Under the pieces are notes generated by a model. That model searched no databases and was not told the origin of the DNA. It saw only the letters and a program-made list of their open reading frames with translations. From the NCBI RefSeq assembly GCF_023920105.1, contig NZ_CP083693.1, positions 823,001 to 887,000 on the forward strand: a stretch of DNA of 64,000 nucleotides, read 5' to 3'. The stretch is from Bartonella taylorii (GTDB lineage: Bacteria > Pseudomonadota > Alphaproteobacteria > Rhizobiales > Rhizobiaceae). The translations under genes were made by a program, and so were the position numbers. Position 1 is the first letter of the stretch; every line of letters starts with the position of its first letter. Positions 44,725-54,528 of this stretch are shown here, in pieces.

Positions 44725-46152
44725 GTGCCCGTTATTACCCGTTTTGCTCCCTCACCAACAGGCTTCCTTCATATTGGAGGTGCCCGTACGGCCCTCTTTA
44801 ATTGGCTTTATGCAAAACATACTGGTGGGAAAATGCTTCTACGGATTGAAGATACAGATCGAGAGCGTTCAACAGAAGCAGCTGTAAAAGCCATTATGGA
44901 TAGTTTACACTGGATGGGACTTAGCTACGACGGTGCTCCTATTTCACAATTCAAACGGGTAGAACGTCATCGACAAGTAGCTGAACAGTTAGTAAAAGAT
45001 GGAAAAGCTTATTATTGTTATGCTTCTCCTGAAGAATTGGCTGAAATGCGTGAAAATGCCCGCGTAGAAGGTCGACCACCGCGTTATGATGGACGTTGGC
45101 GAGATCGTGATATTTCTGAAGCTCCCAAAGATATTAAACCTGTTATTCGCATCAAAGCACCCCAACATGGGGAAACAATTGTGCACGACCGCGTTCAAGG
45201 TGATGTTTGCTTTCCCAATAAAGATCTCGATGACTTTATTATTTTGCGTTCCGATGGTTCGCCCACCTATATGCATGCCGTCGTCGTTGATGATCATGAT
45301 ATGGGGATAACACATATCATACGTGGTGATGATCATCTCACAAATGCAGCTCGCCAAACAATCATTTTTAATGCAATGGGATGGAATATTCCTGTTATGG
45401 CACATATTCCACTTATCCATGGTGAAAATGGCGCAAAATTATCAAAACGGCATGGCGCACTAGGTGTCGATGCTTATCGAACAATGGGATACCTTCCTGC
45501 TGCTTTGCGCAATTATCTTGTCCGCCTAGGTTGGAGTCATGGTGATGACGAAATCATGTCAATCGAAGACATGATTTCTTGGTTTGATATCGATGATATT
45601 AATAAGGGTGCAGCGCGCTTTGATCTCAAAAAGCTCGATGCCATTAATGGACACTATATGCGCATGAGCAATGATCAGGACCTTTTTGATGCCGCTCTTA
45701 ATATTTTACCAGAAATTGAAGGTGGATTACAAATAATTGAAACACTTAGTGAACAACAACGCGCTCAATTTCTAAAAGCTATACCAAATTTGAAAGAGCG
45801 TTCAAAAACATTGTGTGAACTCATTGACAATGCTTCCTTCATTTTTACGCAACGGCCTTTACTTCTCGATGAAAAAGCGCAAACACTCTTAGACAAAAAT
45901 GGGCTAGCCATCTTAGAAGGTATTTATCTTGCTCTGAAAACATGCTCCCATTGGGATGTAAAAAGTTTGGATGAAACTCTTCGATATTATACAGAAAGAC
46001 AAAATCTCAAATTTGGGGCTGTTGCCCAACCTCTTCGCGCAGCTCTCACAGGCCGTGCAACATCACTGGGAGTTTTTGATCTCCTCGTTTTATTAGGACA
46101 GGATGAAGCTCTTAACCGCATCAATGACCAACTTATAACAAAGACATATTAA
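44725..46152 (+). CDS. gltX: Glutamyl-tRNA synthetase (second paralogue)
   Basis: Class I synthetase. It has 475 residues. The HIGH motif is [19 protein letters not shown], the Glu/AMP region is [12 protein letters not shown], and the KMSKS-type loop is [10 protein letters not shown], the canonical form. The start is GTG at 44725 with AAGGAAG upstream. In rhizobia the copy next to citrate synthase is usually the main non-discriminating GluRS; that role is inference. It lies 265 bp upstream of gltA on the same strand. Confidence 0.94.
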   Translation: MPVITRFAPSPTGFLHIGGARTALFNWLYAKHTGGKMLLRIEDTDRERSTEAAVKAIMDSLHWMGLSYDGAPISQFKRVERHRQVAEQLVKDGKAYYCYASPEELAEMRENARVEGRPPRYDGRWRDRDISEAPKDIKPVIRIKAPQHGETIVHDRVQGDVCFPNKDLDDFIILRSDGSPTYMHAVVVDDHDMGITHIIRGDDHLTNAARQTIIFNAMGWNIPVMAHIPLIHGENGAKLSKRHGALGVDAYRTMGYLPAALRNYLVRLGWSHGDDEIMSIEDMISWFDIDDINKGAARFDLKKLDAINGHYMRMSNDQDLFDAALNILPEIEGGLQIIETLSEQQRAQFLKAIPNLKERSKTLCELIDNASFIFTQRPLLLDEKAQTLLDKNGLAILEGIYLALKTCSHWDVKSLDETLRYYTERQNLKFGAVAQPLRAALTGRATSLGVFDLLVLLGQDEALNRINDQLITKTY

Positions 46153-46417
46153 CAATATGCCTATAATTTATCAGCTCAATAGGTGTCACCTAAAAATATT
46201 TCCGCACAAACTGAAAGCTATCTTTTCTCTTAGATCGTGAAATTACATATTTGAGTTGGTAAAATTGCAAATAAAAAATATTTTTAGATTGCATGTGTCA
46301 ACTTTTAGGGTAAATCTACCCTTCAATATAGGTAGGAGAAACTTCGATCATATGTCTCCCTATCTGATGAAGCGGCATCTTGATTTTTAGGAGTGAAGGA
46401 TCTGAAAGGAATATCTA

Positions 46418-47713
46418 ATGTCTGAAAATAAAGCATACATTACAGTGAAAGATAAAAAAATAGAATTTCCCGTGCGTAGAGGCACAAGTGGACCTGATGT
46501 CATTGAAATTGCTTCTCTTTATAAAGAAACAGACACTTTTACTTATGATCCTGGCTTTACCTCAACTGCTTCTTGTGAATCAAAAATCACTTACATTGAT
46601 GGTAATAAAGGGATATTGCTTTATCGTGGTTATCCTATCGACCAACTGGCTGAAAAAGGAGATTTTCTCGAAAGTTGCTACCTTTTACTTTACGGTGAAC
46701 TCCCAACAAAACAAGAAAAACATGACTTTGACCGTTGTATTATGCAGCATACGATGGTACATGAGCAATTTGCGCGATTTTTTCATGGATTTCGTCGTGA
46801 CTCACATCCTATGGCCGTTATGGTTGCATGCCTTGGAGCTATGTCTGCATTCTATCACGACTCTATTGATATTACAGACCCACAACAAAGAATGATTGCT
46901 TCTGTTCGCCTCATCTCAAAGGTTCCAACTCTTGCTGCGATGGCTTATAAATATAGTATAGGGCAAGCCTTTGTTTATCCACGCAATGATCTTAGTTACG
47001 CTGCAAATTTTCTCCGTATGTGCTTTTGCGTTCCTTGTGAAGAATACAAAGTCAATCCTGTTCTTACTCGGGCAATGGATCGAATCTTTATCCTGCATGC
47101 AGATCATGAACAAAATGCTTCTACATCCACTGTACGCCTTGCTGGATCATCAGGTGCTAATCCGTTTGCATGTATCGCAGCAGGTGTTGCGTGCCTTTGG
47201 GGACCAGCGCATGGTGGAGCTAATGAAGCATGCTTAAAGATGCTACAAGAAATAGGTTCCGTTGAGAGAATCCCTGAATTCATTGCACGTGCAAAAGATA
47301 AAAATGATCCTTTCCGCCTTATGGGATTTGGTCACAGAGTCTATAAAAATTATGATCCACGTGCAAAAATCATGCAAAAAACCTGCCATGAAGTTTTAAA
47401 AGAACTTAACATCCAAGATGATCCACTGCTTGATATAGCTATAGAACTTGAAAAAATCGCCCTGAATGATGAGTATTTTGTTGAGAAAAAGCTTTATCCA
47501 AATGTCGATTTCTATTCTGGCATTACATTAAAAGCCTTAGGATTCCCAACCGAAATGTTTACTGTTCTTTTTGCATTAGCGCGCAGTGTCGGTTGGGTTG
47601 CACAATGGAAAGAAATGATTGAGGATCCCGCCCAAAAGATTGGTCGGCCTCGTCAACTCTATACAGGCTATGCCATGCGTGAATATGTTCCTATAGATAA
47701 ACGTACAAATTAA
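46418..47713 (+). CDS. gltA: Type II citrate synthase
   Basis: Condenses acetyl-CoA and oxaloacetate at the entry of the TCA cycle. It has 431 residues, typical of the hexameric Gram-negative enzyme. Active-site regions are [34 protein letters not shown] and the Asp in [11 protein letters not shown]. The ATG is preceded by AAAGGA. The 265-bp leader after gltX suggests its own promoter. It is followed by a perfect hairpin. This locus is a standard typing marker for Bartonella, and the sequence fits that genus in content and context. Confidence 0.96.
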   Translation: MSENKAYITVKDKKIEFPVRRGTSGPDVIEIASLYKETDTFTYDPGFTSTASCESKITYIDGNKGILLYRGYPIDQLAEKGDFLESCYLLLYGELPTKQEKHDFDRCIMQHTMVHEQFARFFHGFRRDSHPMAVMVACLGAMSAFYHDSIDITDPQQRMIASVRLISKVPTLAAMAYKYSIGQAFVYPRNDLSYAANFLRMCFCVPCEEYKVNPVLTRAMDRIFILHADHEQNASTSTVRLAGSSGANPFACIAAGVACLWGPAHGGANEACLKMLQEIGSVERIPEFIARAKDKNDPFRLMGFGHRVYKNYDPRAKIMQKTCHEVLKELNIQDDPLLDIAIELEKIALNDEYFVEKKLYPNVDFYSGITLKALGFPTEMFTVLFALARSVGWVAQWKEMIEDPAQKIGRPRQLYTGYAMREYVPIDKRTN

Positions 47714-47732
47714 AGAAAAGGAAACAATCAAT

Positions 47733-47762
47733 CAATAAAGCTTCAATGAATTGAAGCTTTAT
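47733..47762 (+). terminator. Hairpin terminator after gltA
   Basis: A perfect 13-bp inverted repeat, AATAAAGCTTCAA with loop TGAA and arm TTGAAGCTTTATT, lies 20 bp past the gltA stop. The stem's own A/T-rich ends give it the look of a bidirectional terminator, but the T-run outside the stem is short. Confidence 0.65.
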
Positions 47763-48277
47763 TGTGAGTAATCAAGAGTACAATTTCAAGAATATCGTAC
47801 CTCGATTTTGGAAATCTTTCTACAGATATAATACTATCATAAAAGCTGTAAAAAACGTTTTTTGATGGCTTTTTCTCAATAAATCAATAGAATCCAAAAC
47901 GCTCTTTCTTAGATCAGAAAAATACTTTGCCAAAAAGAGATAAAAAATTAACTTTTGAGCCGCATTCCACCCAATTAGATTTATTCCCCATCGTCTCTCT
48001 ACCAGAAGCCCTATCACATACTAAACTCAGCGATGTTAAGAACTTTTCTCTCTGTCCCTAAAAAAGCATTACCAAAGAGTAATTACAAAATGCTTTTTAT
48101 AACTATACACCAAATACTTCTTCTCTTCAGCAGGTGAGGAAAAGAATGAAATACCCTCTTAAAACTTTCCTAAGCAAAATGAATACTCATAAATTTTTGC
48201 ATTGCTCCAGAAGAGCTTACAGATTATAAAATACGTGACGGTCTCATATTTTCTAGCTTATTCAAGAGGAGAACATA
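47763..48277. other. Spacer upstream of the amino-acid ABC operon
   Basis: A 515-bp stretch with no supported gene. A 65-codon minus-strand frame (47820-48017) has no good ribosome site and no recognised motif. A long-loop inverted repeat (AAAAAGCATT at 48061 against AATGCTTTTT at 48089) is present. The last roughly 70 bp (from about 48202) resemble the leader of the second binding-protein gene and probably hold the promoter and ribosome site. Confidence 0.55.
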
Positions 48278-49030
48278 ATGAAATTATTAGCAGTCACTCT
48301 TATAATAAGCGCAACATTTTTCTCCCAATTTACCAATGCCCAAACGCTGAAAATTGCAAGTGATGCTTCCTATCCCCCTTTTAGTTATATTGACTCAAAT
48401 AATGAACTCAAAGGTTTTGATATTGATATATCTTATGCACTTTGTAAAAAAATGAATGTCGAATGTACTCTCATCACTCAAGACTTTGAGGGAATGATTC
48501 CCGGTCTTCTTGCAAAAAAATACGATGCGATCATTTCGTCCCTTGCTCCTACACAAGAGCGCTTACAAAAAATTGACTTCACAGATCCTTATTATAACAC
48601 AGCACTCGCTGTAATTGTTACCAAAGATTCAGAAATTAAAGAGATCTCGGCTAAAGCCTTTAAAGGTAAAAATCTTGGTGTGCAATCCAATACAACACAA
48701 GCTGCATACGCGGAAGATCATTATGCTCCTGAAGGGGTAAACATTAAACTCTATCCGACAACAATAGAAGTGAATCGTGATCTTTTAAGTCGTCGACTTG
48801 ATCTAGTTATCTTTGATAAACTAAAGGCATTAGACTGGCTCAACAATGAAGGAAAAGATTGCTGTCAACTTCTAGGGATTTTGGAAGAAACAAATTTTCC
48901 TATTGCAATTGCACTGCGTCAAAATAACAATGAACTTAAAGATAAGTTTAATGAAGCGATACGAGAAATCCGCTTGGATGGAACTTATGAAAAAATTATG
49001 AAAAAATATTTTACATTCGATATTTATTAA
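48278..49030 (+). CDS. Polar amino-acid ABC transporter substrate-binding protein, copy 1
   Basis: Periplasmic binding protein of family 3 (SBP_bac_3), resembling the Lys/Arg/Orn- and His-binding group (ArgT/HisJ/ArtJ). It has 250 residues. The signal peptide is about 1-21 (cleaved near TNA-QT). The conserved start KIASDASYPPFSYID and GFDIDISYALCKKM follow, with the ligand-site segment SLAPTQERLQKIDFTDPYY and a disulfide-like CC pair near 200. The ATG is preceded by AGAGGAGA. The ligand cannot be fixed by eye; basic amino acids are likely from family resemblance. It is the first gene of a five-gene importer operon and was duplicated to give the next gene. Confidence 0.9.
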   Translation: MKLLAVTLIISATFFSQFTNAQTLKIASDASYPPFSYIDSNNELKGFDIDISYALCKKMNVECTLITQDFEGMIPGLLAKKYDAIISSLAPTQERLQKIDFTDPYYNTALAVIVTKDSEIKEISAKAFKGKNLGVQSNTTQAAYAEDHYAPEGVNIKLYPTTIEVNRDLLSRRLDLVIFDKLKALDWLNNEGKDCCQLLGILEETNFPIAIALRQNNNELKDKFNEAIREIRLDGTYEKIMKKYFTFDIY

Positions 49031-49343
49031 ATACCAATACAAACTAAAATTAAACAGACTGATTATTTCTAAAAAATGTTATTTAACTCTTTTCAATGGG
49101 AATAATTGAAAATCTAGCATTTTTGTCATTTCTTACGAGAAAATTCGCATTTTTATATTTAAATTGAATAGTCTTTTTTTCAAAGCTAAAATATTTTTTG
49201 ATCATGATCTCCATCATAATGATAACAACATGAGACACCAGTGAATTTTTATATTGCTCTCAAAAGAGCTTCCAGATTATACAATATATGACAACATCAC
49301 ATATGCGCATCATATTTTCTAGCTTATTCAATAGGAGAACATA
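49031..49343. other. Spacer between the duplicated binding-protein genes
   Basis: A 313-bp stretch. The first about 60 bases repeat the 3' flank found after copy 2, and the last about 90 bases repeat the leader of copy 1 in diverged form. The middle has no recognised feature. Copy 2 therefore carries its own ribosome site (TAGGAGA) and possibly its own promoter. Confidence 0.7.
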
Positions 49344-50096
49344 ATGAAATTATTAGCAGTCACTCTTATAATAAGCGCAACATTTTTTACCCAATTAACT
49401 GATGCAAAAACGCTAAAAATTGCGAGTGAAGGTACCTACCCTCCATTTAGTTATATTGACTCAAATAATGAGCTCAAAGGTTTTGATATTGATATATCTT
49501 ATGCACTTTGTAAAAAAATGAACGTCGAGTGTACTATCACTACTCAAGATTTAGAGGGAATGATTCCCGGTCTTCTTGCAAAAAAATACGATGCGATCAT
49601 TGCTTCCCTTGCTCCTACACAAGAGCGCTTACAAAAAATTGACTTCACAGATCCTTATTATAACACAGCACTCGCTGTAATTGTTACAAAAGATTCAGAA
49701 ATTAAAGAGATCTCGGCTGAAGCTTTTAAAAGTAAAAATCTTGGTGTGCAATCAAATACAACACAAGCTGCATACGCGGAAGATCATTATGCTTCTGAAG
49801 GAGCAAACATTAAACTCTACCCGACAACAATAGAAGTAAATCGCGATCTTTTAAGTCGTCGACTTGATGTGGTTATCATTGATAAACTGCAAGCATTAAA
49901 CTGGCTCAACAATGAAGGAAAAGAGTGTTGCCAACTTTTAGGAATTTTGGAAGAAACAAATTTTCCTATTGCAATCGCACTACGTCAAAATAATAATGAG
50001 CTTAAAGATAAATTTAATAAAGCGATAAAAGAGATCCGTTTGGATGGAACTTATGAAAAAATTATGAAAAAATATTTTACATTCGATATTTATTAA
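49344..50096 (+). CDS. Polar amino-acid ABC transporter substrate-binding protein, copy 2
   Basis: Tandem duplicate of the preceding gene, 250 residues and about 91% identical by eye. It has the same signal peptide and family 3 fold. Differences cluster near the ligand-facing N-terminal strand (IASEGTYPPF here, IASDASYPPF in copy 1), at TITTQDLEG against TLITQDFEG, and at VVIIDKLQALNW against LVIFDKLKALDW. Some of these could shift ligand preference, which is inference. The frame is intact. It lies 77 bp before the first permease gene. Confidence 0.9.
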   Translation: MKLLAVTLIISATFFTQLTDAKTLKIASEGTYPPFSYIDSNNELKGFDIDISYALCKKMNVECTITTQDLEGMIPGLLAKKYDAIIASLAPTQERLQKIDFTDPYYNTALAVIVTKDSEIKEISAEAFKSKNLGVQSNTTQAAYAEDHYASEGANIKLYPTTIEVNRDLLSRRLDVVIIDKLQALNWLNNEGKECCQLLGILEETNFPIAIALRQNNNELKDKFNKAIKEIRLDGTYEKIMKKYFTFDIY

Positions 50097-50173
50097 ATAC
50101 CAATACAAACTAAAATTAAACAGACTGATTATTTCTAAAAAACATTATCTAACTCTTTGTGAGGAATGCAATA

Positions 50174-50896
50174 ATGATTGATAATTTAGCATTGCTATCA
50201 TTGAGCAATGGTGGATGGGGTATGGTTATACTTTCTAGTGCTGGGATGACATTATCATTAGCTTTGTGTTGTGGGCTCTTGGGACTTCCTTTAGGTCTTC
50301 TGGGTGCTGTGATGATTCGGTCTAATATTAAGATAGCTAAAGCTATAGCGATCCTTTTTTCATCGATCTTCCGTGGGCTACCAGAGCTTTTAACCTTATT
50401 TTTAGTTTACTACGGCTTGCAAAATATTATTCAAATTGTTCTAAATTATTTTAATATTGAAATGATGTTCAGTATCAATGCTTTTGTTGCTGGTGTTCTT
50501 GCACTCAGTATGGTTTTTGCAGCTTTTTCATGTGAAGTTTGGCTTGGAGCATTCAACATTTTTGATAAGGGTCAGTATGAAGCGGCTAAAGCTCTAGGAC
50601 TTTCACGCTCAACTACATTTTTTCGTATTGTATTTCCTCAGCTCATTCGAAATGCTTTGCCAGGACTTTCTAATAATTGGCTCACCTTACTTAAGGATAC
50701 ATCCTTGGTATCAACCATTTCACTTGTTGATCTTATGCGACAAACAAACTTAGCAGTCGCAGCCACAGATAAACCTATGCTTTTTTATCTTGTGGCATGC
50801 TTACTCTATTTGTTATTTTCAGCGTTCTTTTCTGCAGTCTTGCGCTATCTGGAAATATACACTCAAGCAGGATATCGAAAGGTGTTGAGTTCATGA
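50174..50896 (+). CDS. Polar amino-acid ABC transporter permease (HisQ/ArtQ type)
   Basis: Inner-membrane permease of the 3.A.1.3 family. The frame opens at a GTG (50159), but the ATG at 50174 (MIDNLALLSLSNGGWG) follows GAGG at usable spacing, giving 240 residues. The conserved EAA loop is EAAKALGLSRSTTFFRIVFPQ, which contacts the ATPase. About five membrane helices. Its stop overlaps the next gene (ATGA), so the two permeases are made together and should form a heterodimer. Confidence 0.9.
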   Translation: MIDNLALLSLSNGGWGMVILSSAGMTLSLALCCGLLGLPLGLLGAVMIRSNIKIAKAIAILFSSIFRGLPELLTLFLVYYGLQNIIQIVLNYFNIEMMFSINAFVAGVLALSMVFAAFSCEVWLGAFNIFDKGQYEAAKALGLSRSTTFFRIVFPQLIRNALPGLSNNWLTLLKDTSLVSTISLVDLMRQTNLAVAATDKPMLFYLVACLLYLLFSAFFSAVLRYLEIYTQAGYRKVLSS

Positions 50897-51600
50897 TTCC
50901 TGAGTGGCTTTATTTCCTTTTTAATCCTTCTCTTTTAAACCGTTATGGGCCTAAATTTATTGAGGGCTTTATTGTTACTGTTGAGCTTGTTTCTATTGCT
51001 TGCTCCATTGGCTTTTTTCTTGGTATGCTTATCGCGTTTGCACGTTTATCAAATAATAAGTTTTTACGATATTTGGCAGAGATTTATGTCTTTTTTTTTC
51101 GTGGATCTCCTTTATTGGCCCAACTTTTTCTTTTTTACTACGGCCTTGGTTCAATAAACAACTTCTGGCAACAAGTTGGACTGTGGTGGTTCTTTCAAAA
51201 CGCATGGTATTGTTGCCTTTTCATTTTTGCACTCAATTCTGCTGCCTATCAATCTGAAATCTTTAAAGGAAGTTTTCTCTCTGTCACAACTGGACAACGT
51301 GAAGCATCAAAAGCATTAGGGTTGAGCAGTTCCGTAACATTTTTTAAAATTATTCTTCCCCAAGCAATGGTTGTAGCATTACGCCCTCTAGGAAATGAGT
51401 TTATTTTAATGATTAAATCCAGCGCTATTGCCTCACTCATCACTATTTATGATTTAATGGGGATTGCCAAACTCACTTATTCACGCACATTCGATTTTCA
51501 AGTTTATGTTTGGGCTGCTCTTATTTATCTTCTGATCGTTGAGTTTATTCACCGGTTTATTATTTTTATCGAATATCGTCTAACCCGATATTTACGGTAA
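50893..51600 (+). CDS. Polar amino-acid ABC transporter permease (HisM/ArtM type)
   Basis: Second permease of the importer. An open frame reaches back to 50797 inside the preceding gene, but the ATG at 50893 (MIPEWLYFLFNPSLL) gives an ATGA overlap and the normal size of 235 residues. The EAA loop reads REASKALGLSSSVTFFKIIL. The FFRGSPLLAQLFLFYYG segment is a hallmark of the family. The ATP-binding gene follows after 79 bp. Confidence 0.9.
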   Translation: MIPEWLYFLFNPSLLNRYGPKFIEGFIVTVELVSIACSIGFFLGMLIAFARLSNNKFLRYLAEIYVFFFRGSPLLAQLFLFYYGLGSINNFWQQVGLWWFFQNAWYCCLFIFALNSAAYQSEIFKGSFLSVTTGQREASKALGLSSSVTFFKIILPQAMVVALRPLGNEFILMIKSSAIASLITIYDLMGIAKLTYSRTFDFQVYVWAALIYLLIVEFIHRFIIFIEYRLTRYLR

Positions 51601-51679
51601 ATAAAATGATCGCAAAAATCTTTACCAAATAAAAATGTTAAATTAATCAGTTTATTTATCAATGAAAGAATAAAACAAA

Positions 51680-52453
51680 ATGAATTTGGAAAATAATCAA
51701 TCTGTCCATATTGCTCAAAACTCTGTGATTTCTATTCGAAATTTAAATAAATGGTATGGAGATTTTCAGGTTCTCTATGATATTAACTTTGATGTTAAAG
51801 CTGGCGAACGCATTGTTATCTGTGGCCCTTCCGGATCAGGAAAATCAACTTTGATTCGTTGTATTAATCAATTAGAAAAAGCACAAAAAGGTTCCATTTG
51901 TGTTCATGATATTGATATTCATGCTGCCCCTTTACACCAACAAAAAAATGTTCTCCGTAAAATAGGAATGGTTTTTCAAAACTTTAATTTGTTTCCTCAT
52001 ATGAGCGTTATGCAGAATTGCATTTTAGCACCTATAACAGTTCAAGGGCTTTCTAAACAACAAGCAAAAGAACGAGCAATTCGTTATCTTACAGATGTCG
52101 GAATTGAAAAACACTGTAACAAATACCCTTTACAACTCTCTGGTGGACAACAGCAACGTGTTGCAATCGCTCGTGCACTTTGTATGGAACCTGAAGTGAT
52201 GCTTTTTGATGAGCCTACGTCAGCTCTTGATCCAGAAAGCGTTGGAGAAGTTTTAGAAGTTATGGTTCAATTGGCTGATACAGGCATAACAATGCTTTGC
52301 GTTACCCATGAAATGGGTTTTGCACGTGAAGTTTCAGAAAGAATACTCTTTCTAGAAAATGGAAAGATTATTGAAGATACAGCATCTAAAGAATTTTTCA
52401 CCAATCCTAAAAGCCAACGTGCTTGCGATTTTCTTGCTAAAATTAAACATTAA
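51680..52453 (+). CDS. Polar amino-acid ABC transporter ATP-binding protein
   Basis: ATPase of the importer (HisP/ArtP/GlnQ group). It has 257 residues. Walker A is GPSGSGKST, the Q-loop is [12 protein letters not shown], the signature is [15 protein letters not shown] and Walker B is [14 protein letters not shown], followed by the switch His in THEMGFA. The N-terminal about 15 residues precede the fold. It is the last gene of the operon; its stop is 14 bases from the convergent lpxB stop. Confidence 0.93.
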   Translation: MNLENNQSVHIAQNSVISIRNLNKWYGDFQVLYDINFDVKAGERIVICGPSGSGKSTLIRCINQLEKAQKGSICVHDIDIHAAPLHQQKNVLRKIGMVFQNFNLFPHMSVMQNCILAPITVQGLSKQQAKERAIRYLTDVGIEKHCNKYPLQLSGGQQQRVAIARALCMEPEVMLFDEPTSALDPESVGEVLEVMVQLADTGITMLCVTHEMGFAREVSERILFLENGKIIEDTASKEFFTNPKSQRACDFLAKIKH

Positions 52454-52467
52454 TCATCAACGTTGTT

Positions 52468-53661
52468 TTATTTTTTAGCCCTGCTTTTTAGAAGAGTGAT
52501 AATCGTTTGCGCACCAACAACCCCCGATGGTAGTTCAGTTTTCATTTTTTGTTCTACCAACTCAAAAGCATCAAGTTGTATCTGTCGCACTAAAGGATTA
52601 TACAAAAGTTGTTCTATCTGCCTCGCTAACATTCCAGGGCGCAAAAACTCATTAAAATATTCTGGCACAAAAGGCTTATCAGAAATAATATTGGGAAGAG
52701 CAGCGCTCCATAACATTATTTTTGGGAAAATAAATAATTTAGAAAAGTAATCAAGTTTATAACAAAGGACCATAGGAATTTTAGCTAAGGCTAATTCAAG
52801 CGAAACCGTTCCATGGGCCGCAAGCGCAACATCTGCTTGTGCAAAAGCACGCCATTTTGCATCTTCACCAACAACAATTTCTACTTTGCTTTTCCAACCC
52901 TGTAAAAAATCACGGATTTTATCCACCAAATGTGGTAAAGTTGGCAAAATAATACGTAAATGAGGGATACGTTGTGCAAGAATTTCTACTACTTCTCGAA
53001 AAATAGGCATTAAAGAGCGAATCTCTAAATTACGCGATCCGGGCAGAATAACTAACGTGGGCGATAATGTTTGCTGACTGTGCAAATGTTTTTTTTCTGA
53101 TTGGCTCTTTTTTTCTGCCTGGACAGTCAAGAGCAGAGGATAAGTTAAAAGACGATGCCCAACATAAGTAGTTGGAGGACCACTCAAATCTTGCATAATT
53201 TTTTCTTCAAAGGGAAAAGCTGCTAAAACATGGTCAACAAATTTACGCATAGTTTTAGCGCGCTTCGGCCGCCATGCCCAAACAGTTGGTGCAATGTATT
53301 TAATGATAGGAATTGAAGGCGCTAAAGCACGCACCTTTTTTGCAACACGATGGGTAAAATCAGGACTATCAATAATAATTAAACAATCGGGTTGTTCTTG
53401 TGCGATAAATTTAGACAAATTGTAAATATGCATCAGCAGTGATGGCAGTTTCTTTAACACTGTACCTAAACCTATTAAAGCAATCTCTTGAGAATCAAAG
53501 AGGCTTTTTAAACCTAACTCCTTTAAATGCCTTCCACCAACACCAATCAAATGGATATTGCATCCTGTCTGTTCTGATAAACAAGAAATCAAATCAGCTC
53601 CAAGAAAATCACCAGATTCCTCGCCTGCAACAACAGCAATTTTTAAAATACAATCATTCAT
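52468..53661 (-). CDS. lpxB: Lipid-A-disaccharide synthase
   Basis: GT19 glycosyltransferase that joins UDP-2,3-diacylglucosamine and lipid X in lipid A synthesis at the inner membrane. Starting at the ATG 53661 (MNDCILKIAVVAGEESGDFL) it has 397 residues; the TTG further upstream (53676) is less likely. Conserved segments are AGEESGDFLGADLI, IIDSPDFTHRVAKK, YIAPTVWAWRPKRAKTM and LPGSRNLEIRSLMP. It overlaps the lpxI stop by 8 bp, so translation is coupled. Last gene of the lipid A cluster. Confidence 0.94.
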   Translation of the reverse strand: MNDCILKIAVVAGEESGDFLGADLISCLSEQTGCNIHLIGVGGRHLKELGLKSLFDSQEIALIGLGTVLKKLPSLLMHIYNLSKFIAQEQPDCLIIIDSPDFTHRVAKKVRALAPSIPIIKYIAPTVWAWRPKRAKTMRKFVDHVLAAFPFEEKIMQDLSGPPTTYVGHRLLTYPLLLTVQAEKKSQSEKKHLHSQQTLSPTLVILPGSRNLEIRSLMPIFREVVEILAQRIPHLRIILPTLPHLVDKIRDFLQGWKSKVEIVVGEDAKWRAFAQADVALAAHGTVSLELALAKIPMVLCYKLDYFSKLFIFPKIMLWSAALPNIISDKPFVPEYFNEFLRPGMLARQIEQLLYNPLVRQIQLDAFELVEQKMKTELPSGVVGAQTIITLLKSRAKK

Positions 53662-54526
53662 GATCAAACTTTTCAAATGTTTCTATAAACAGGGAATATT
53701 TGTTGGCTTTTTCTACTGTTGTTTGCACTGATAATATCAGACTTTTATTTGCTTCCACTGCAATGCCAAACAATCCACTCTTTGCAACATTCATTATTGT
53801 CGTAGGTCCAATTGATGGCAAATCAACGCGATGATCTTGTTGTGGTTTTGCACATTTAACAAGAACACCACCTTTAGGCGGAATTTGCCCTCTTTCTCGC
53901 ATTTCGCAAACCCGCCGTAGCATATTATCAGTTCCCTCTGCTCCCTCAAGAGCAATTACCCTCCCATTAATAGCCACAGCTGCTTGCCCTATATCTAATC
54001 GACCTAAAAGCTTTGCTGCTTCTGCTGCTAAAAAAATATCTTTTTTCTCTTTTTGCGTCGCTCGCCGTAATGTTAAATTAAATTTTATCGGGGCTAAAAG
54101 ATCTGGTACTATCTCGTGAGCACCAAGTACACAAAATCCGTGCGCTTCAATAACCCGTATAAAAGCTTTTAATAACGCATCATCTCCCCCCCTCAAAGCC
54201 CAGATTAACTTAGGGAGGGCTAAAAATGTTGTCCAATCGAGTTGCAATTGCGTAAGAAATGGCCGTTTTTTTACACCACCTGCCAAAACAATATTACAAA
54301 TTCCAGCTTCCTTTAAGACTTTAACAAGTCGCGCTAATTCTACAATTGATAACTCGCAATGCTCATAGCCATAAAGCATAGCATCTGCCTCATCACGCAA
54401 AAGTACAAGAAAAGGATTTTGTCCATTTTTCTCAAGTTCTTGAGCAACAGCGATAGGGAGAACACCATTTCCTGCTATGATAGCAGTACGGCCGGAAAGA
54501 ATACTTCTGGCACCAGAAACAGGCAT
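53654..54526 (-). CDS. lpxI: UDP-2,3-diacylglucosamine diphosphatase LpxI (DUF1009)
   Basis: Cleaves UDP-2,3-diacylglucosamine to lipid X, replacing LpxH in alphaproteobacteria. It has 290 residues. Family segments include IAGNGVLPIAVAQELEKNG, LAGGVKKRP, the catalytic-region DIGQAAVAINGRVIALEGAEG-type stretch and TNMLRRV, and the C-terminal DLPSIGPTTIMNVAKSGL. AAGGA precedes the ATG. It lies between lpxA (2-bp gap) and lpxB (overlap). Confidence 0.93.
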   Translation of the reverse strand: MPVSGARSILSGRTAIIAGNGVLPIAVAQELEKNGQNPFLVLLRDEADAMLYGYEHCELSIVELARLVKVLKEAGICNIVLAGGVKKRPFLTQLQLDWTTFLALPKLIWALRGGDDALLKAFIRVIEAHGFCVLGAHEIVPDLLAPIKFNLTLRRATQKEKKDIFLAAEAAKLLGRLDIGQAAVAINGRVIALEGAEGTDNMLRRVCEMRERGQIPPKGGVLVKCAKPQQDHRVDLPSIGPTTIMNVAKSGLFGIAVEANKSLILSVQTTVEKANKYSLFIETFEKFDHE

Positions 54527-54528
54527 TT

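Larger units (their letters stand above)
48245..50157 (+). repeat. Direct tandem duplication, two units offset by 1066 bp
   Basis: Two units, 48245-49091 and 49311-50157, can be aligned from the leader (CATATTTTCTAGCTTATTCA) through the binding-protein gene to a shared 3' flank (ATACCAATACAAACTAAAAT and about 40 bases more). The offset is 1066 bp at both ends, so no net indel has accumulated. The 220-bp spacer between the units is mostly unrelated to the flanks. The coding parts differ at about 22 of 250 amino acids. Confidence 0.9.

Noticed and set aside
44989-45420. A 143-codon frame on the minus strand
   Set aside because: Antisense shadow of the plus-strand gltX, with His/Ile-rich composition and no recognised motif.
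47820-48017. A 65-codon minus-strand frame between gltA and the ABC operon
   Set aside because: No ribosome site, no recognised motif, AT-rich spacer composition; left as spacer.
48061-48098. Inverted repeat AAAAAGCATT / AATGCTTTTT
   Set aside because: The loop is about 18 nt and no gene end is near enough; it could be chance in an AT-rich spacer, so it is mentioned only in the spacer entry.
50797-50892. Upstream extension of the second permease gene
   Set aside because: Overlaps the end of the first permease in another frame; the ATGA start at 50893 matches family length and N-terminus.
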